Source of the DNA: DATAOG01 sp963757395
GTDB lineage: Bacteria > Pseudomonadota > Alphaproteobacteria > Geminicoccales > Geminicoccaceae
Length of the DNA stretch: 64,000 nucleotides
Direction of reading: 5' to 3'
NCBI GenBank assembly: GCA_963757395.1
Contig: CAVWRK010000006.1
Coordinates: 62,001-126,000 of the forward strand
Below are positions 44,211 to 53,063 of this stretch, one piece after another. How positions within the stretch are numbered: the first letter of the stretch is position 1; every line of letters begins with the position of its first letter. The position numbers were made by a program, and so were the translations under genes. The notes under the pieces were generated by a model. That model was not told where the DNA came from. It saw nothing but the letters and a program-made list of their open reading frames with translations, and did no database searches.

Positions 44211-44783
44211 ATGAACAGTCCCGTGCAAGAGATCTCCGTCGCCCGTAGCGGCCGGTTCGACTGGCGGCTTCGATGGGCTGCCACGAGTGACCTTGACGGC
44301 CTCCACGCGGTCGCATGCCAGCCGGCGGTGTATCGCTACCTTTTCGACGGGCAGCCGCCGGCCAGGGGGTTGATCCTCGGAAGGATCGAGAAGGGCATCG
44401 TCGACGCTGATCGCGTCGGCGTCGGACTTTGGGTGCTTGAAGCTCCCGCGGCTCAATATGGCGGCTGCGTCCAGATCGAGCCGGACCAGCTCTCGCGATC
44501 CGGAGAGCTTCTCTATTTCCTCGATTGCGCCTGTTGGGGGCAGGGCCTTGCGACCCGGATGGCTTGGACGGCCATCACCGAGGCCTTTCGCACACCGCAC
44601 ATTGACTGCGTGTTCGCCGGCGCTGATCGTCCCAACCAAGCGTCGATCGCGGTCATGCGCCGGCTCGGGATGACATTTCGACGTGATGTCCAATACCCGC
44701 TGGGTCCTGGAGTCGAATACGCGATCCACCGCGACGGTCCGCGGCCGAGCCATGCGCCTGCACTGTTGATCATCGGCAGGTAG
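44211..44783 (+). CDS. GNAT family N-acetyltransferase
   Basis: A 190-residue acyltransferase with the GNAT acetyl-CoA pattern: GELLYFLDCACWGQGLATRM (the Q/R-x-x-G-x-A/G loop) and ADRPNQASIAVMRRLGMTFR in motif B. The closest flavour is RimJ/RimL-like. It starts 7 bases after cofD and probably belongs to the same transcript. No known F420 step needs an acetyltransferase, so it may modify a substrate, a protein or be a passenger. Confidence 0.85.
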   Translation: MNSPVQEISVARSGRFDWRLRWAATSDLDGLHAVACQPAVYRYLFDGQPPARGLILGRIEKGIVDADRVGVGLWVLEAPAAQYGGCVQIEPDQLSRSGELLYFLDCACWGQGLATRMAWTAITEAFRTPHIDCVFAGADRPNQASIAVMRRLGMTFRRDVQYPLGPGVEYAIHRDGPRPSHAPALLIIGR

Positions 44784-44881
44784 GACCCGGCAGCGGCGCG
44801 TCCATGATCAGGAAGCGGGTGACCCGGTTCGGATGGCTGTCTCCATGATGAGGCACGTTCGCGCGCGGCGACCGTGATGCG

Positions 44882-45841
44882 CTATCCCAGCAGTGGCCCG
44901 ATCTCGCCCGCGAAGTGCTGCATGCTGGTGAGCGACGTCTCGAGCGTGGCGCGCTGGAAGTTGAGCACCAGGTCTGTGACGCCGAGCTCGCCAAGGGCCG
45001 CGATGTCGTCGGCAATCTCGGCGGCGCTGCCGGTCAGGATGTGGCGCTCGCCGCCCTCTAGCCGGGCCGCGGGCTTGGCTTCGTCGAACCAGCCGGCGTA
45101 GAACGCGAGCCCGATGCTCTTCGGGTCGCGGCCGTTCTGCTCGGCCACCTGATGGAGCTTGTCGATGCCGGCCTTGAAGCGGGCGACGGTGTCGAGCGGG
45201 TGCTGCGGGTTGTTGCCGATCGGGAACCAGGCGTCGCCGTAGCGGACCGTGCGCCGGACCGCCGGCGGGCTCTCGCCGCCGACCCAGATCGGCGGGTGCG
45301 GCTTTTGCACCGGCTTGGGCTGGAAGCTGACGTTCTCGAACCTGACGTGGCGGCCCTCGAAGCGCGGGTTCTCTTCGGTCCAGAGGATCTTGAAGGCCTG
45401 CAGCCATTCGTCGGTGACCCGGCCGCGCTCCTCGAAGGGCGGCGTGTTGATCGCCTCGAACTCTTCCTTCATCCAGCCGGCGCCGGCGCCGAGCACCATA
45501 CGGCCCTTGGAGAGCACGTCGATGGTCGCGACGATCTTGGCGGTATGCATCGCAGCGCGATAGGGGATGACCGCGACCGCGGTGATCAGGCGCACTTTCT
45601 CGGTGAGCGCCGCGAGCCAGGCGAGCTCGGTGAACTGCTCGAAGCAGTCGCCCGAGGCGGCGCCCGGCCACTCGCCGGACGCGGAGTAGGGGTAGCGCGA
45701 GACGATGCTGCGCGGCACCACCAGGTGGTCCGAGAGCGAGAGATGGGCAAAGCCCAGCTCCTCGGCGCGGCGCGCCATCGTAGCGATCGCGTCGGCGGTG
45801 CCGAGCGGGCCGCGGGTTGGAATGGTCAGGCCGACGTCCAT
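44882..45841 (-). CDS. LLM-class F420-dependent oxidoreductase
   Basis: A 319-residue luciferase-like barrel: MDVGLTIPTRGPLGTADAIA, LGFAHLSLSDHLVVPRSIVS, GRMVLGAGAGWMKEEFEAIN, PKPVQKPHPPIWVGGESPPA, VRRTVRYGDAWFPIGNN. The pattern is that of the TIGR03619-type F420 oxidoreductase subfamily. It reads away from the divergent PPOX-type F420 gene and towards cofD-GNAT. The substrate is unknown; such enzymes reduce or oxidise enones, alcohols or antibiotics. Confidence 0.88.
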   Translation of the reverse strand: MDVGLTIPTRGPLGTADAIATMARRAEELGFAHLSLSDHLVVPRSIVSRYPYSASGEWPGAASGDCFEQFTELAWLAALTEKVRLITAVAVIPYRAAMHTAKIVATIDVLSKGRMVLGAGAGWMKEEFEAINTPPFEERGRVTDEWLQAFKILWTEENPRFEGRHVRFENVSFQPKPVQKPHPPIWVGGESPPAVRRTVRYGDAWFPIGNNPQHPLDTVARFKAGIDKLHQVAEQNGRDPKSIGLAFYAGWFDEAKPAARLEGGERHILTGSAAEIADDIAALGELGVTDLVLNFQRATLETSLTSMQHFAGEIGPLLG

Positions 45842-45879
45842 GATGGTATCCCCTCCAGGAGTAGCGACGGCGAGGTGGC

Positions 45880-46308
45880 ATGCTGACCGACCAGGAGCAG
45901 CACTTTCTCGAGGCCGGCCGGGTCGGCCGCCTGGCGAGCGCGGATGCGAGCGGTCGGCCCCATGTCGTGCCGGTCTGCTATGCGCTGATCCAGAGCGCGG
46001 TCTACTTCACGATCGATGAGAAGCCGAAGAGCCGGCCGGGCGCAAGGCTGAAGCGCCTTTCGAACCTGCGCGCGAACCCGTTCGCCGCGCTCGTGGTCGA
46101 CCGCTACGACGAGGACTGGAGCCGGCTCGGCTGGGTCATGGTCCAGGGCCGTGCCGAGATTCTCGACTCCGGTCCAGAGCACGACCAAGCCCAGGCGCGG
46201 CTGCGCGCGCGCTACCCCCAGCTTGCGGCGATGCGCATCGAGCCGCTGCCGGTGGTCGCGGTGCGCATCGACCACGCCGCAAGCTGGGGCCGCCTCGACC
46301 CCGATTGA
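45880..46308 (+). CDS. PPOX-class F420-dependent oxidoreductase
   Basis: A 142-residue split-barrel flavin/deazaflavin protein: MLTDQEQHFLEAGRVGRLAS, ADASGRPHVVPVCYALI, FTIDEKPKSRPGARLKRLSN, ANPFAALVVDRYDEDWSRLG. The text matches the TIGR03668-type PPOX family that binds F420. It is divergent from an LLM F420 gene (38 bases between), so the two may share control. Possible roles are reduction of a small molecule or F420H2 use in stress defence. Confidence 0.88.
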   Translation: MLTDQEQHFLEAGRVGRLASADASGRPHVVPVCYALIQSAVYFTIDEKPKSRPGARLKRLSNLRANPFAALVVDRYDEDWSRLGWVMVQGRAEILDSGPEHDQAQARLRARYPQLAAMRIEPLPVVAVRIDHAASWGRLDPD

Positions 46309-46321
46309 GCGCCAGCCGGTC

Positions 46322-47744
46322 TCAGGCGCCGGGCTGGGCGGCGAGCCGGTCGAGCTCCGGGGTTGCCGCATCGAGCGCGCGTCCGAACAGCTCGACCGCT
46401 TCGTCGCAGTCCGCCTCGGTCATGCAGAGCGGCGGCGAGAACGAAATCACCTCGATGAAGGGCAGCGGCCGCACCATCAGGTCGAGCTCGAGCGCCTTGG
46501 CGCTGACGACGCGGTGCGGGTTGGTGCCGGCCGCGAACGGCCGCCGGGTCGCACGGTCGGCGGTGAACTCGACCGCGATCATCAGTCCCTCGCCGCGCAG
46601 GTCGCCGATGTAGGGATGATCGCCGATCGTGGCCCGCAGGCGCTCGAGCAGATGGCGGCCGACCCGGGCGGCGTTCTCGACCAGGCCCTCCTCCTCCATG
46701 ATCTGGAGATTGGCGAGCCCGATCAGCGCCGCCGACCGGATGGCCGGAATAGGTGAAGCCGTGCATGATCGGCCCGTGCTCGGGCGAGGCCTGCTCGAGC
46801 ACCTTCCAGATCCGCTCGCCGATCACCGAGGCCGAGAGCGGGAAATAGGCGCTGGTGATCCCTTTGGCGAGCGTCACGATGTCGGGCTCGAGGGAGTAGA
46901 GGCCGGTCGCGAACCACTCGCCGGTGCGGCCGAAGCCGGTGATCACCTCATCGGCGATGAACAGGATCTCGTGCTTGCGCAGGATCTCCTGCACGCGCGC
47001 GAAATAGCCCGCAGGCGGCAGCAGCACGCCGCCGGTGCCCATGATCGGCTCGGCGATGAAGGCGGCGATCGTGTCCGCGCCCTCGCGCTCGATGATCGTC
47101 TCGAGCTCGGCGATCATCCGGTCGCAGAAGGCGGCCTCGCTCTCGCCCGCTTCGGCGAACCGGTACCAGTGCGGGCAGCTGGTGTGGAGGATGCCCTCGA
47201 TCGGCAGGTCGAACGCCTTGTGGTAGATCGGGATGCCGGTCAGGCTGGCGGCGGCCAGGGTCAGGCCGTGATAGCCGCCGGTGCGCGCGATGATCTTCTT
47301 CTTCAGGGGCCGGCCGAGCAGGTTGTGGTAGTAGCGCACCAGCTTGACGTTGGTGTCGTTGGCATCCGAGCCCGAGCAGCCGAAGAACACGCGCGCGAGG
47401 TGGCGGGCGCCGGCGTTCTCGCGCAGCAGCGTCAGGACCCGGTCGGCGAGGCGGATGATCGGCTCGTTCGAGGCGCCGCCGAAGATGTGGTAGTAGTTCA
47501 GGTCCTCGATCGCGGCGCGCGCCGCCTCGGCGATCTCGGGCCGGCCGTAGCCGACGTTGACGCACCAGAGGCCAGCACCGCAGTCGATCATCTCGCGGCC
47601 CTGCCGGTCGCGGATGCGCACGCCCTTGCCGCGGCCGACGATCAGGGGCCCGCTCTTCATGTGCGTGGCGATCGAGGTCAGGGGATGCAGGACGCTCTGC
47701 CGGTCCATGTCCTCGAGCGAATAATTGGGCCTCTCGTCGAGCAT
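46322..47744 (-). pseudogene. Class III aminotransferase, broken by one frameshift
   Basis: Starts at ATG 47744 (GGAGG upstream). It reads as a full class III aminotransferase up to HGFTYSGHPVGG near 46735, with the PLP lysine in DIVTLAKGITSAYFPLSASV and FIADEVITGFGRTG. At 46728-46745 the frame changes: one frame over, translation continues ALIGLANLQIMEEEGLVENA to ARVGRHLLERL and ends at 46322. A loss of five bases between two TCGG copies (or one extra base) explains it. It would otherwise be about 475 residues, an omega-amino acid aminotransferase. It may be a real mutation or a sequencing error. Confidence 0.85.
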
Positions 47745-47862
47745 CTGCCGCCTCCGTTGCGCCGCGCCGTCCGCCGGATCACGCAGCCTGGTTGAGGCCG
47801 GAGTCAATCACAACCGGACGCCGCTGACCAGGGGGGCCGCTCCGCCGGGGCTTACGAAGCGC

Positions 47863-48882
47863 TCAGCCTTGCAGTACGCGCGCGACCTCGAGCGCGGCGT
47901 AGGTGAGGATGCCGTCGCAGCCGGCGCGCTTGAAGGCGAGCAGTGCCTCGAGCATGGTCCGCTCGCCATCCAGCCAGCCGCGCTCGGCGGCCGCCTGGAT
48001 CATCGCGTATTCCCCCGACACCTGGTAGGCGAAGGTCGGCACCGCGAAGGCGTCCTTGACCCGCCGGATCACGTCCAGATAGGGCAGGCCCGGCTTGACC
48101 ATGACCATGTCGGCGCCCTCGGCGAGATCGAGTGCCACTTCGCGCAAGGCCTCGTCGGAATTGGCCGGGTCCATCTGGTAGCTCTGCTTGCCGCTCGTGC
48201 CGAGCGCGGCCGAGGAGCCGACCGCATCGCGGAAGGGCCCATAGAAGCCGGACGCGTATTTGGCGGCGTAGGACATGATCCGGGTGGCGGTGTGGCCGTC
48301 CTCGTCGAGGGCGCGGCGGATCGCGCCGATCCGGCCGTCCATCATGTCGGAGGGCGCGATCACGTCGCAGCCGGCCGCCGCCTGGACCAGGGCCTGCTTG
48401 ACCAGCACCGCGAGCGTCGCGTCGTTGGCGACCTCGCCCCGGTCGTCGAGCAGGCCGTCGTGGCCGTGGGTGGTGTAGGGATCCAGCGCGACGTCGCAGA
48501 TGACGCCGAGCTCAGGCAGCGCCGCCTTGACCGCGCCGACCGCCTGGCAGACCAGGCTGTCCGGGTTGGTCGCCTCGCGGCCGTCGGGGGTCTTGAGCGC
48601 CTCGGGCGTGACCGGGAATAGCGCTACCGCCGGGATGCCGAGGCCGGCGGCCTCGGCGAGCGCCGGCAGCAGGCGATCGATCGAGAGCCGCTCGACCCCC
48701 GGCATCGAGGCGACCGGCTCCTGCCGGCGGTCGCCGTCGAGGACGAACACCGGCCAGATCAGGTCGGCCGCGTTCAGCCGGTGCTCGGCGACCAGGCGCC
48801 GCGACCAGAGCTCGCGCCGGTTGCGGCGCAGCCGGGTGGTCGGGAACGGCGCCGCGAACGGGGTATAGAGCGGGCGTGCCAT
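47863..48882 (-). CDS. hemB: Porphobilinogen synthase (delta-aminolevulinate dehydratase)
   Basis: A 339-residue haem-pathway enzyme that joins two 5-aminolevulinates. Schiff-base lysines lie in IMSYAAKYASGFYGPFRDAV and in DMVMVKPGLPYLDVIRRVKD; GTSGKQSYQMDPANSDEALR is also typical. The metal site reads DVALDPYTTHGHDGLL without the zinc-binding cysteines, which is the Mg-dependent alphaproteobacterial type. ATG 48882 is used. It stands alone. Confidence 0.96.
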   Translation of the reverse strand: MARPLYTPFAAPFPTTRLRRNRRELWSRRLVAEHRLNAADLIWPVFVLDGDRRQEPVASMPGVERLSIDRLLPALAEAAGLGIPAVALFPVTPEALKTPDGREATNPDSLVCQAVGAVKAALPELGVICDVALDPYTTHGHDGLLDDRGEVANDATLAVLVKQALVQAAAGCDVIAPSDMMDGRIGAIRRALDEDGHTATRIMSYAAKYASGFYGPFRDAVGSSAALGTSGKQSYQMDPANSDEALREVALDLAEGADMVMVKPGLPYLDVIRRVKDAFAVPTFAYQVSGEYAMIQAAAERGWLDGERTMLEALLAFKRAGCDGILTYAALEVARVLQG

Positions 48883-49012
48883 GGCTACCAACTCGCTGGG
48901 TGATCCGTCGACGCTTATAGCGCGGTTAGGCGCGCCGACCTAGTATCCGGGCCAGCGTGCGGTTTGCCAACGCGGATCGGCGGACCCGGACTTCAGTCGG
49001 GCGAGAGCGGCC

Positions 49013-50152
49013 ATGGATTTCGAGCTGAGCGAGGAGCAGCGCGCGTTTCAGGACCTGGCGCAGAGCTTCGCCCGGGAGGAGCTGGCGCCGCACGCGGCCG
49101 CGTGGGACGAGCATTGCACCTTTCCGGTGGCGACGCTGCGCGCCGCCGCCAGGCTCGGCTTCGCCGGCATCTATGTCGGCGAGGAGCACGGCGGCACCGG
49201 GCTCTCGCGCCTCGATGCCGCGCTCGTCTTCGAGGAGCTGGCGACCGGCTGCACCTCGACCGCCGCCTATCTCTCGATCCACAACATGGTCGCCTGGATG
49301 ATCGACGCCTTCGGCAGCAAGGCGCAGCGTGCCCGCTTCCTGCCCGATCTGATGACCATGGCGCGGCTCGCCAGCTACTGCCTGACCGAGCCCGGCGCCG
49401 GCTCCGACGCCGCCGGCCTCGCGGCCCGGGCCGAACGGCGGGGCGGCGGCTACGTCGTCAACGGCAGCAAAGCCTTCATCTCGGGCGCTGGTGCCGCCGA
49501 CCTTTACGCCTGCATGGTGCGGACCGGCGGCCCGGGACCTGGCGGCATCAGCTGCCTTTTGGTCGAAAGCGGCTCACCCGGTCTGAGCTTCGGCCAACCG
49601 GAGAAAAAGCTCGGCTGGCACTCGCAGCCGACCGCGATGGTGATCCTGGAGGACTGCCGGGTTCCGGAGGACCACCGGATCGGCGCCGAGGGCCTTGGCT
49701 TCAAGATCGCGATGCAGGGCCTCGATGGCGGCCGGATCAACATCGCCGCCTGCGCGCTCGGGGCCGCCCGCGCCTGCTTCGAGCGGGCCCGCGCCCATCT
49801 CCTCGAGCGCCGCCAGTTCGGCCGGCGCCTCGCCGAGTTCCAGGCCCTGCAGTTCAAGCTCGCCGACATGGCGACCGGGCTCGCCGCCGCCCGGCTGATG
49901 GTCTGGCGCGCGGCGGCCGCGCTCGATCGTGGTGCCGCGGACGCGACGCTCGCCTGCGCGATGGCCAAGCGGTTCGCCACCGACGTTGCGTTCCAGGTCT
50001 GCAATGACGCCTTGCAGTTGCATGGCGGCTATGGCTACATCAAGGACTACGAAATCGAGCGCTATCTCCGCGACGTCCGGGTCCATCAGATTCTCGAGGG
50101 CACGAACGAGATCATGCGCCTGATCATCGCGCGCCGCCTGCTCGCCGAGTGA
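49013..50152 (+). CDS. Acyl-CoA dehydrogenase, probably isobutyryl-CoA dehydrogenase
   Basis: A 379-residue FAD enzyme: FELSEEQRAFQDLAQSFARE, ASYCLTEPGAGSDAAGLAAR, GLGFKIAMQGLDGGRINIAA, HLLERRQFGRRLAEFQALQF, ALQLHGGYGYIKDYEIERYL, RVHQILEGTNEIMRLIIARR. The R-I-N-I-A-A and the operon with 3-hydroxyisobutyryl-CoA hydrolase and 3-hydroxyisobutyrate dehydrogenase point to isobutyryl-CoA, the valine intermediate. It overlaps the next gene (GTGA). Confidence 0.9.
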   Translation: MDFELSEEQRAFQDLAQSFAREELAPHAAAWDEHCTFPVATLRAAARLGFAGIYVGEEHGGTGLSRLDAALVFEELATGCTSTAAYLSIHNMVAWMIDAFGSKAQRARFLPDLMTMARLASYCLTEPGAGSDAAGLAARAERRGGGYVVNGSKAFISGAGAADLYACMVRTGGPGPGGISCLLVESGSPGLSFGQPEKKLGWHSQPTAMVILEDCRVPEDHRIGAEGLGFKIAMQGLDGGRINIAACALGAARACFERARAHLLERRQFGRRLAEFQALQFKLADMATGLAAARLMVWRAAAALDRGAADATLACAMAKRFATDVAFQVCNDALQLHGGYGYIKDYEIERYLRDVRVHQILEGTNEIMRLIIARRLLAE

Positions 50153-51231
50153 CGACCGTGAGCAGCGAGCCCGAGATCCGGTTCGAGCGCCGGGGCGGCC
50201 TGGTCGTGGTCACCCTGAACCGGCCGCACGCGCTCAATGCGCTGTCACTCCCGATGTGCCGGGCGCTCGATGCCGGGCTGATCGCCTGGCGGGCCGACCC
50301 GGACGTGCGGGCCGTGCTGATCAAGGGCACGGGCGCGCGCGCGTTCTGCGCCGGCGGCGACATCCGCGCGCTGCATGACATCCTGACCCGCGAGGGGGTG
50401 GCGGCGGCGGCGCGCTTCTACGCCCTCGAGTATCCGATGAACTCGCGGTTGCATCATTTCCCGAAACCCTACATCGCGCTGCTCGACGGCATCGTGATGG
50501 GCGGCGGGGTCGGCGTCTCGGTGCACGGCTCGCACCGGGTGGTCACCGAGCGGACCGCGTTCGCGATGCCCGAGACGGCGATCGGTTTCTTCCCGGACGT
50601 CGGTGCCACCTACGTCCTGCCGCGTCTGCCGGGCAGCCTCGGCCTCCATCTCGGGCTGAGCGGCGCCCGCCTCGGCGCCGCCGACTGCCTGTATGCGGGG
50701 ATCGGTACCCACCACGTCGCGACCGACCGGCTCGAGGCGCTCGAGCAGGCGCTCGCCGAGGCCGACCTGGCCGGCGACGCCTTCGCCGCGGTTGACCGCG
50801 TGCTCGCGTGCTTTCGAGCGGATCCGGGCCCGGGCGAGTTGCCCGATTTGCGCGCCCGAATCGATCGCTGCTACGGTCGGCCGAGCCTGGCGGGCGTGCT
50901 CGAGGCGCTCGCCGGCGAGCCTTCGGGCTGGGGCGCAGCCGAGCTCGAGCAGATCCGAAGCAAGTCGCCGACCAGCCTCGCGGTCACGTTCCGGCAGCTT
51001 GGCAGCGGCGCCACACTCGACTTCGACGCGGCCATGCGCCTCGAATACAGGCTTGTCCATCGCTTCCTGGCAGGGCATGATTTTCGCGAGGGGGTACGAG
51101 CGCGGATCGTCGACAAGGACAACCGGCCTCGCTGGCGGCCCGAACGGGTAGCCGAGGTGACCGAGGCGGCCGTTGATGCTTACTTCGCCCCGCTGTCGGA
51201 AGGCGATTTGATGCTTGGCGAGCTGAGCTGA
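50149..51231 (+). CDS. 3-hydroxyisobutyryl-CoA hydrolase
   Basis: A 360-residue crotonase-fold thioesterase of the HIBCH branch: VVTLNRPHALNALSLPMCRA, RAFCAGGDIRALHDI (oxyanion hole), LLDGIVMGGGVGVSVHGSHR, FAMPETAIGFFPDVGATYVL with the catalytic Glu, and the C-terminal EYRLVHRFLAGHDFREGVRA, RIVDKDNRPRWRPERV typical of HIBCH. It releases free 3-hydroxyisobutyrate from CoA in valine catabolism. The GTG start at 50149 is coupled to the acyl-CoA dehydrogenase stop. Confidence 0.93.
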   Translation: MTTVSSEPEIRFERRGGLVVVTLNRPHALNALSLPMCRALDAGLIAWRADPDVRAVLIKGTGARAFCAGGDIRALHDILTREGVAAAARFYALEYPMNSRLHHFPKPYIALLDGIVMGGGVGVSVHGSHRVVTERTAFAMPETAIGFFPDVGATYVLPRLPGSLGLHLGLSGARLGAADCLYAGIGTHHVATDRLEALEQALAEADLAGDAFAAVDRVLACFRADPGPGELPDLRARIDRCYGRPSLAGVLEALAGEPSGWGAAELEQIRSKSPTSLAVTFRQLGSGATLDFDAAMRLEYRLVHRFLAGHDFREGVRARIVDKDNRPRWRPERVAEVTEAAVDAYFAPLSEGDLMLGELS

Positions 51232-51253
51232 GGGGATTGAAGAGGGCCAGGGG

Positions 51254-52144
51254 ATGGCAGTCGTCGGGTTCATCGGGCTGGGCAACATGGGGCTGCCCAT
51301 GGCGCAGAATCTGATGCGCGCCGGACACTCCTTGCGCGCCTTCGATGTCGTGCCGGCCTGCCTCGATCAGGCGGTGACGGCGGGTGCGACGCCGGCCGGG
51401 TCGGCGGCCGAGGCGGCGGCTGGAGCCGAGCTGGTGATCACCATGCTGCCCGAGGGCCGCCATGTCCGCGCCGTCTATCTGGGCCCGGGCGGGGCGATCG
51501 CGGCGAGCGATCCGCGGGCGCTCCTGATCGACTGCTCGACGATCGACGTCGCGACCGCGCGCGCGGTCAACCAAGCCGCCGGGGAGCGCGGCCTGGAGGT
51601 GCTTGACGCGCCGGTCTCTGGCGGGGTCGCCGGCGCCGAGAATGCGACCCTGACCTTCATGGTCGGCGGCAGCGACGCGGGCTTCGTGCGCGCCCAGCCG
51701 ATCCTCGAACAGATGGGCAAGGCGGTGATCCACACCGGCTCATCGGGCAACGGCCAGGCGGCCAAGATCTGCAACAACATGCTGCTCGGCATCTCGATGA
51801 TCGGGGTGTCGGAGGCGTTCGTGCTCGCCGAGCGGCTCGGGCTCAGTGCCGCCAAACTGTTCGAGGTCAGCAGCCGGTCATCGGGCCAGTGCTGGTCGCT
51901 GACCAACTACTGCCCGGTGCCGGGGCTGGTGCCGAGCTCGCCGGCGAACCGCGGCTACCAGGCCGGGTTCACCGCGACGATGATGGCCAAGGACCTGCGT
52001 CTGGCCCAGGACGCGGCGCAGAGCGTCGATGCGCCGACCCCGCTCGGGGCCGCGGCGCGTCAGCTCTACGCCCTGTTCGTCAATGGCGGGCGAGGCGCTT
52101 TGGACTTTTCCGCCATCATCAAGATGGTGGCCGGTGATCTATAA
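51254..52144 (+). CDS. mmsB: 3-hydroxyisobutyrate dehydrogenase
   Basis: A 296-residue NAD-dependent beta-hydroxyacid dehydrogenase: VGFIGLGNMGLPMAQNLMRA (Rossmann and family start), DAPVSGGVAGAENATLTFMV, GSSGNGQAAKICNNMLLGIS with the catalytic Lys, and MMAKDLRLAQDAAQSVD. It oxidises 3-hydroxyisobutyrate to methylmalonate semialdehyde, the substrate of mmsA at 4.2 kb. It is the third gene of the operon, 22 bases after the hydrolase. Confidence 0.94.
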   Translation: MAVVGFIGLGNMGLPMAQNLMRAGHSLRAFDVVPACLDQAVTAGATPAGSAAEAAAGAELVITMLPEGRHVRAVYLGPGGAIAASDPRALLIDCSTIDVATARAVNQAAGERGLEVLDAPVSGGVAGAENATLTFMVGGSDAGFVRAQPILEQMGKAVIHTGSSGNGQAAKICNNMLLGISMIGVSEAFVLAERLGLSAAKLFEVSSRSSGQCWSLTNYCPVPGLVPSSPANRGYQAGFTATMMAKDLRLAQDAAQSVDAPTPLGAAARQLYALFVNGGRGALDFSAIIKMVAGDL

Positions 52145-52221
52145 ACAAAGGTTGCAAATCCGCCGCCGCTATGCTCGTTATTCGCTAGCTGGGTGAGCAA
52201 GAGCAAAAATTCGAGGCAACC

Positions 52222-52674
52222 GTGAAACAGAGCTATCTGGAAACCATCCGGTTGATCGAGCGGCTCCACCGACGCTTCCTGGATGTCATCAAGACGGAGC
52301 TCGATCGGCTGGGGATCGAGGACATCAACAATGTGCAGACCTTGATCCTGTCCAACATCAGCAACGAGCAGCTGACGGTCGGCGAACTGACCGCCCGCGG
52401 CTACTATCTCGGCTCGAACGTCTCCTACAATGTCAAGAAGCTGGTCGAGAACGGCTATCTCAACCAGGAGCGCTCGCCCCACGACCGGCGCATGACCCGG
52501 GTGCGGGTGTCCGAGAAGGGCCTGGAGCTCTGCGAACGGATCGACGAGCTGTACGAGAAGAATGCTCTCCAGCTCGAGCGCGAGGTCATCTCACGCGAGC
52601 AGCTGACCTCGATGAACCAGGTGTTGAGCGCGTTGGAGCGCTACTGGAGCAACTACATCAACTATCCGCGCTGA
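52222..52674 (+). CDS. MarR-family winged-helix regulator, LdtR-like
   Basis: A 150-residue regulator: YLETIRLIERLHRRFLDVIK, ELDRLGIEDINNVQTLILSN, LTVGELTARGYYLGSNVSYN, VKKLVENGYLNQERSPHDRR, then LEREVISREQLTSMNQVLSA. It matches the LdtR group of alphaproteobacteria, which controls cell-wall L,D-transpeptidase and stress genes. GTG 52222 has GAGG upstream. The 77-base region before it is AT-richer and contains TTGCAA near 52151 as a possible -35. It may or may not control the valine operon that ends just before it. Confidence 0.88.
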   Translation: MKQSYLETIRLIERLHRRFLDVIKTELDRLGIEDINNVQTLILSNISNEQLTVGELTARGYYLGSNVSYNVKKLVENGYLNQERSPHDRRMTRVRVSEKGLELCERIDELYEKNALQLEREVISREQLTSMNQVLSALERYWSNYINYPR

Positions 52675-52705
52675 CGGCACACGGGCCAGGGCGTTCCGAG
52701 GCGGG

Positions 52706-52938
52706 ATGACCGAGCCTCCGATCGGCCGCTTCGACGTCGCGCCACCCGACACCCTACCGCCCGACATCCTACCGCCCGACATCCTACCGCCCGCCCTCCG
52801 CGCTCGGAGCGCGGCGAGACCGGCTTCATCCCGAACCTGGCCATGGTGCTGGTGCGCCGGCCGGACGTGCGACGACCCGACGCTGCGCGAGGCTGCCTGA
52901 CCGAGGCCGAGACGGAACTGATCGTGCGCGCGCGGTGA
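52706..52938 (+). pseudogene. Decayed peroxidase-related (AhpD/carboxymuconolactone decarboxylase) gene
   Basis: From ATG 52706 one frame gives IGRFDVAPPDTLPPDILPPD, like the IGRFPVP-x-LDTLPEDI start of peroxidase-related enzymes. After the tandem repeats the next frame gives ERGETGFIPNLAMVLVRRPD and, after a gap, LTEAETELIVRAR with a stop at 52936-52938, matching the GFxPNL...RPD...LTxAExExIV pattern of the family. The catalytic CxxxH part is missing. Frameshift and internal loss make it a remnant. Confidence 0.65.
52753..52797 (+). repeat. Three tandem 15-base repeats
   Basis: CCTACCGCCCGACAT at 52753-52767, again at 52768-52782, and a third copy at 52783-52797 (CCTACCGCCCGCCCT, two mismatches). 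In frame they encode PPDIL-type repeats inside the decayed peroxidase-related gene. They may have arisen by slippage. Confidence 0.9.
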
Positions 52939-53063
52939 CCGTCCAGCGACCGATTGCCGCGCCGGGGCCGTGAGCCGTCACCGGCGCCGCCGCCAAGGCG
53001 CCATGCTCGGATGGCAGCCCTGAGAGCCGGGCGTCGGTCGGGGAGAACCGACGCGCCGCCGGT

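Noticed and set aside
52753..52797. Short tandem repeats considered as a CRISPR array
   Set aside because: Units are contiguous, without spacers, and in coding phase.
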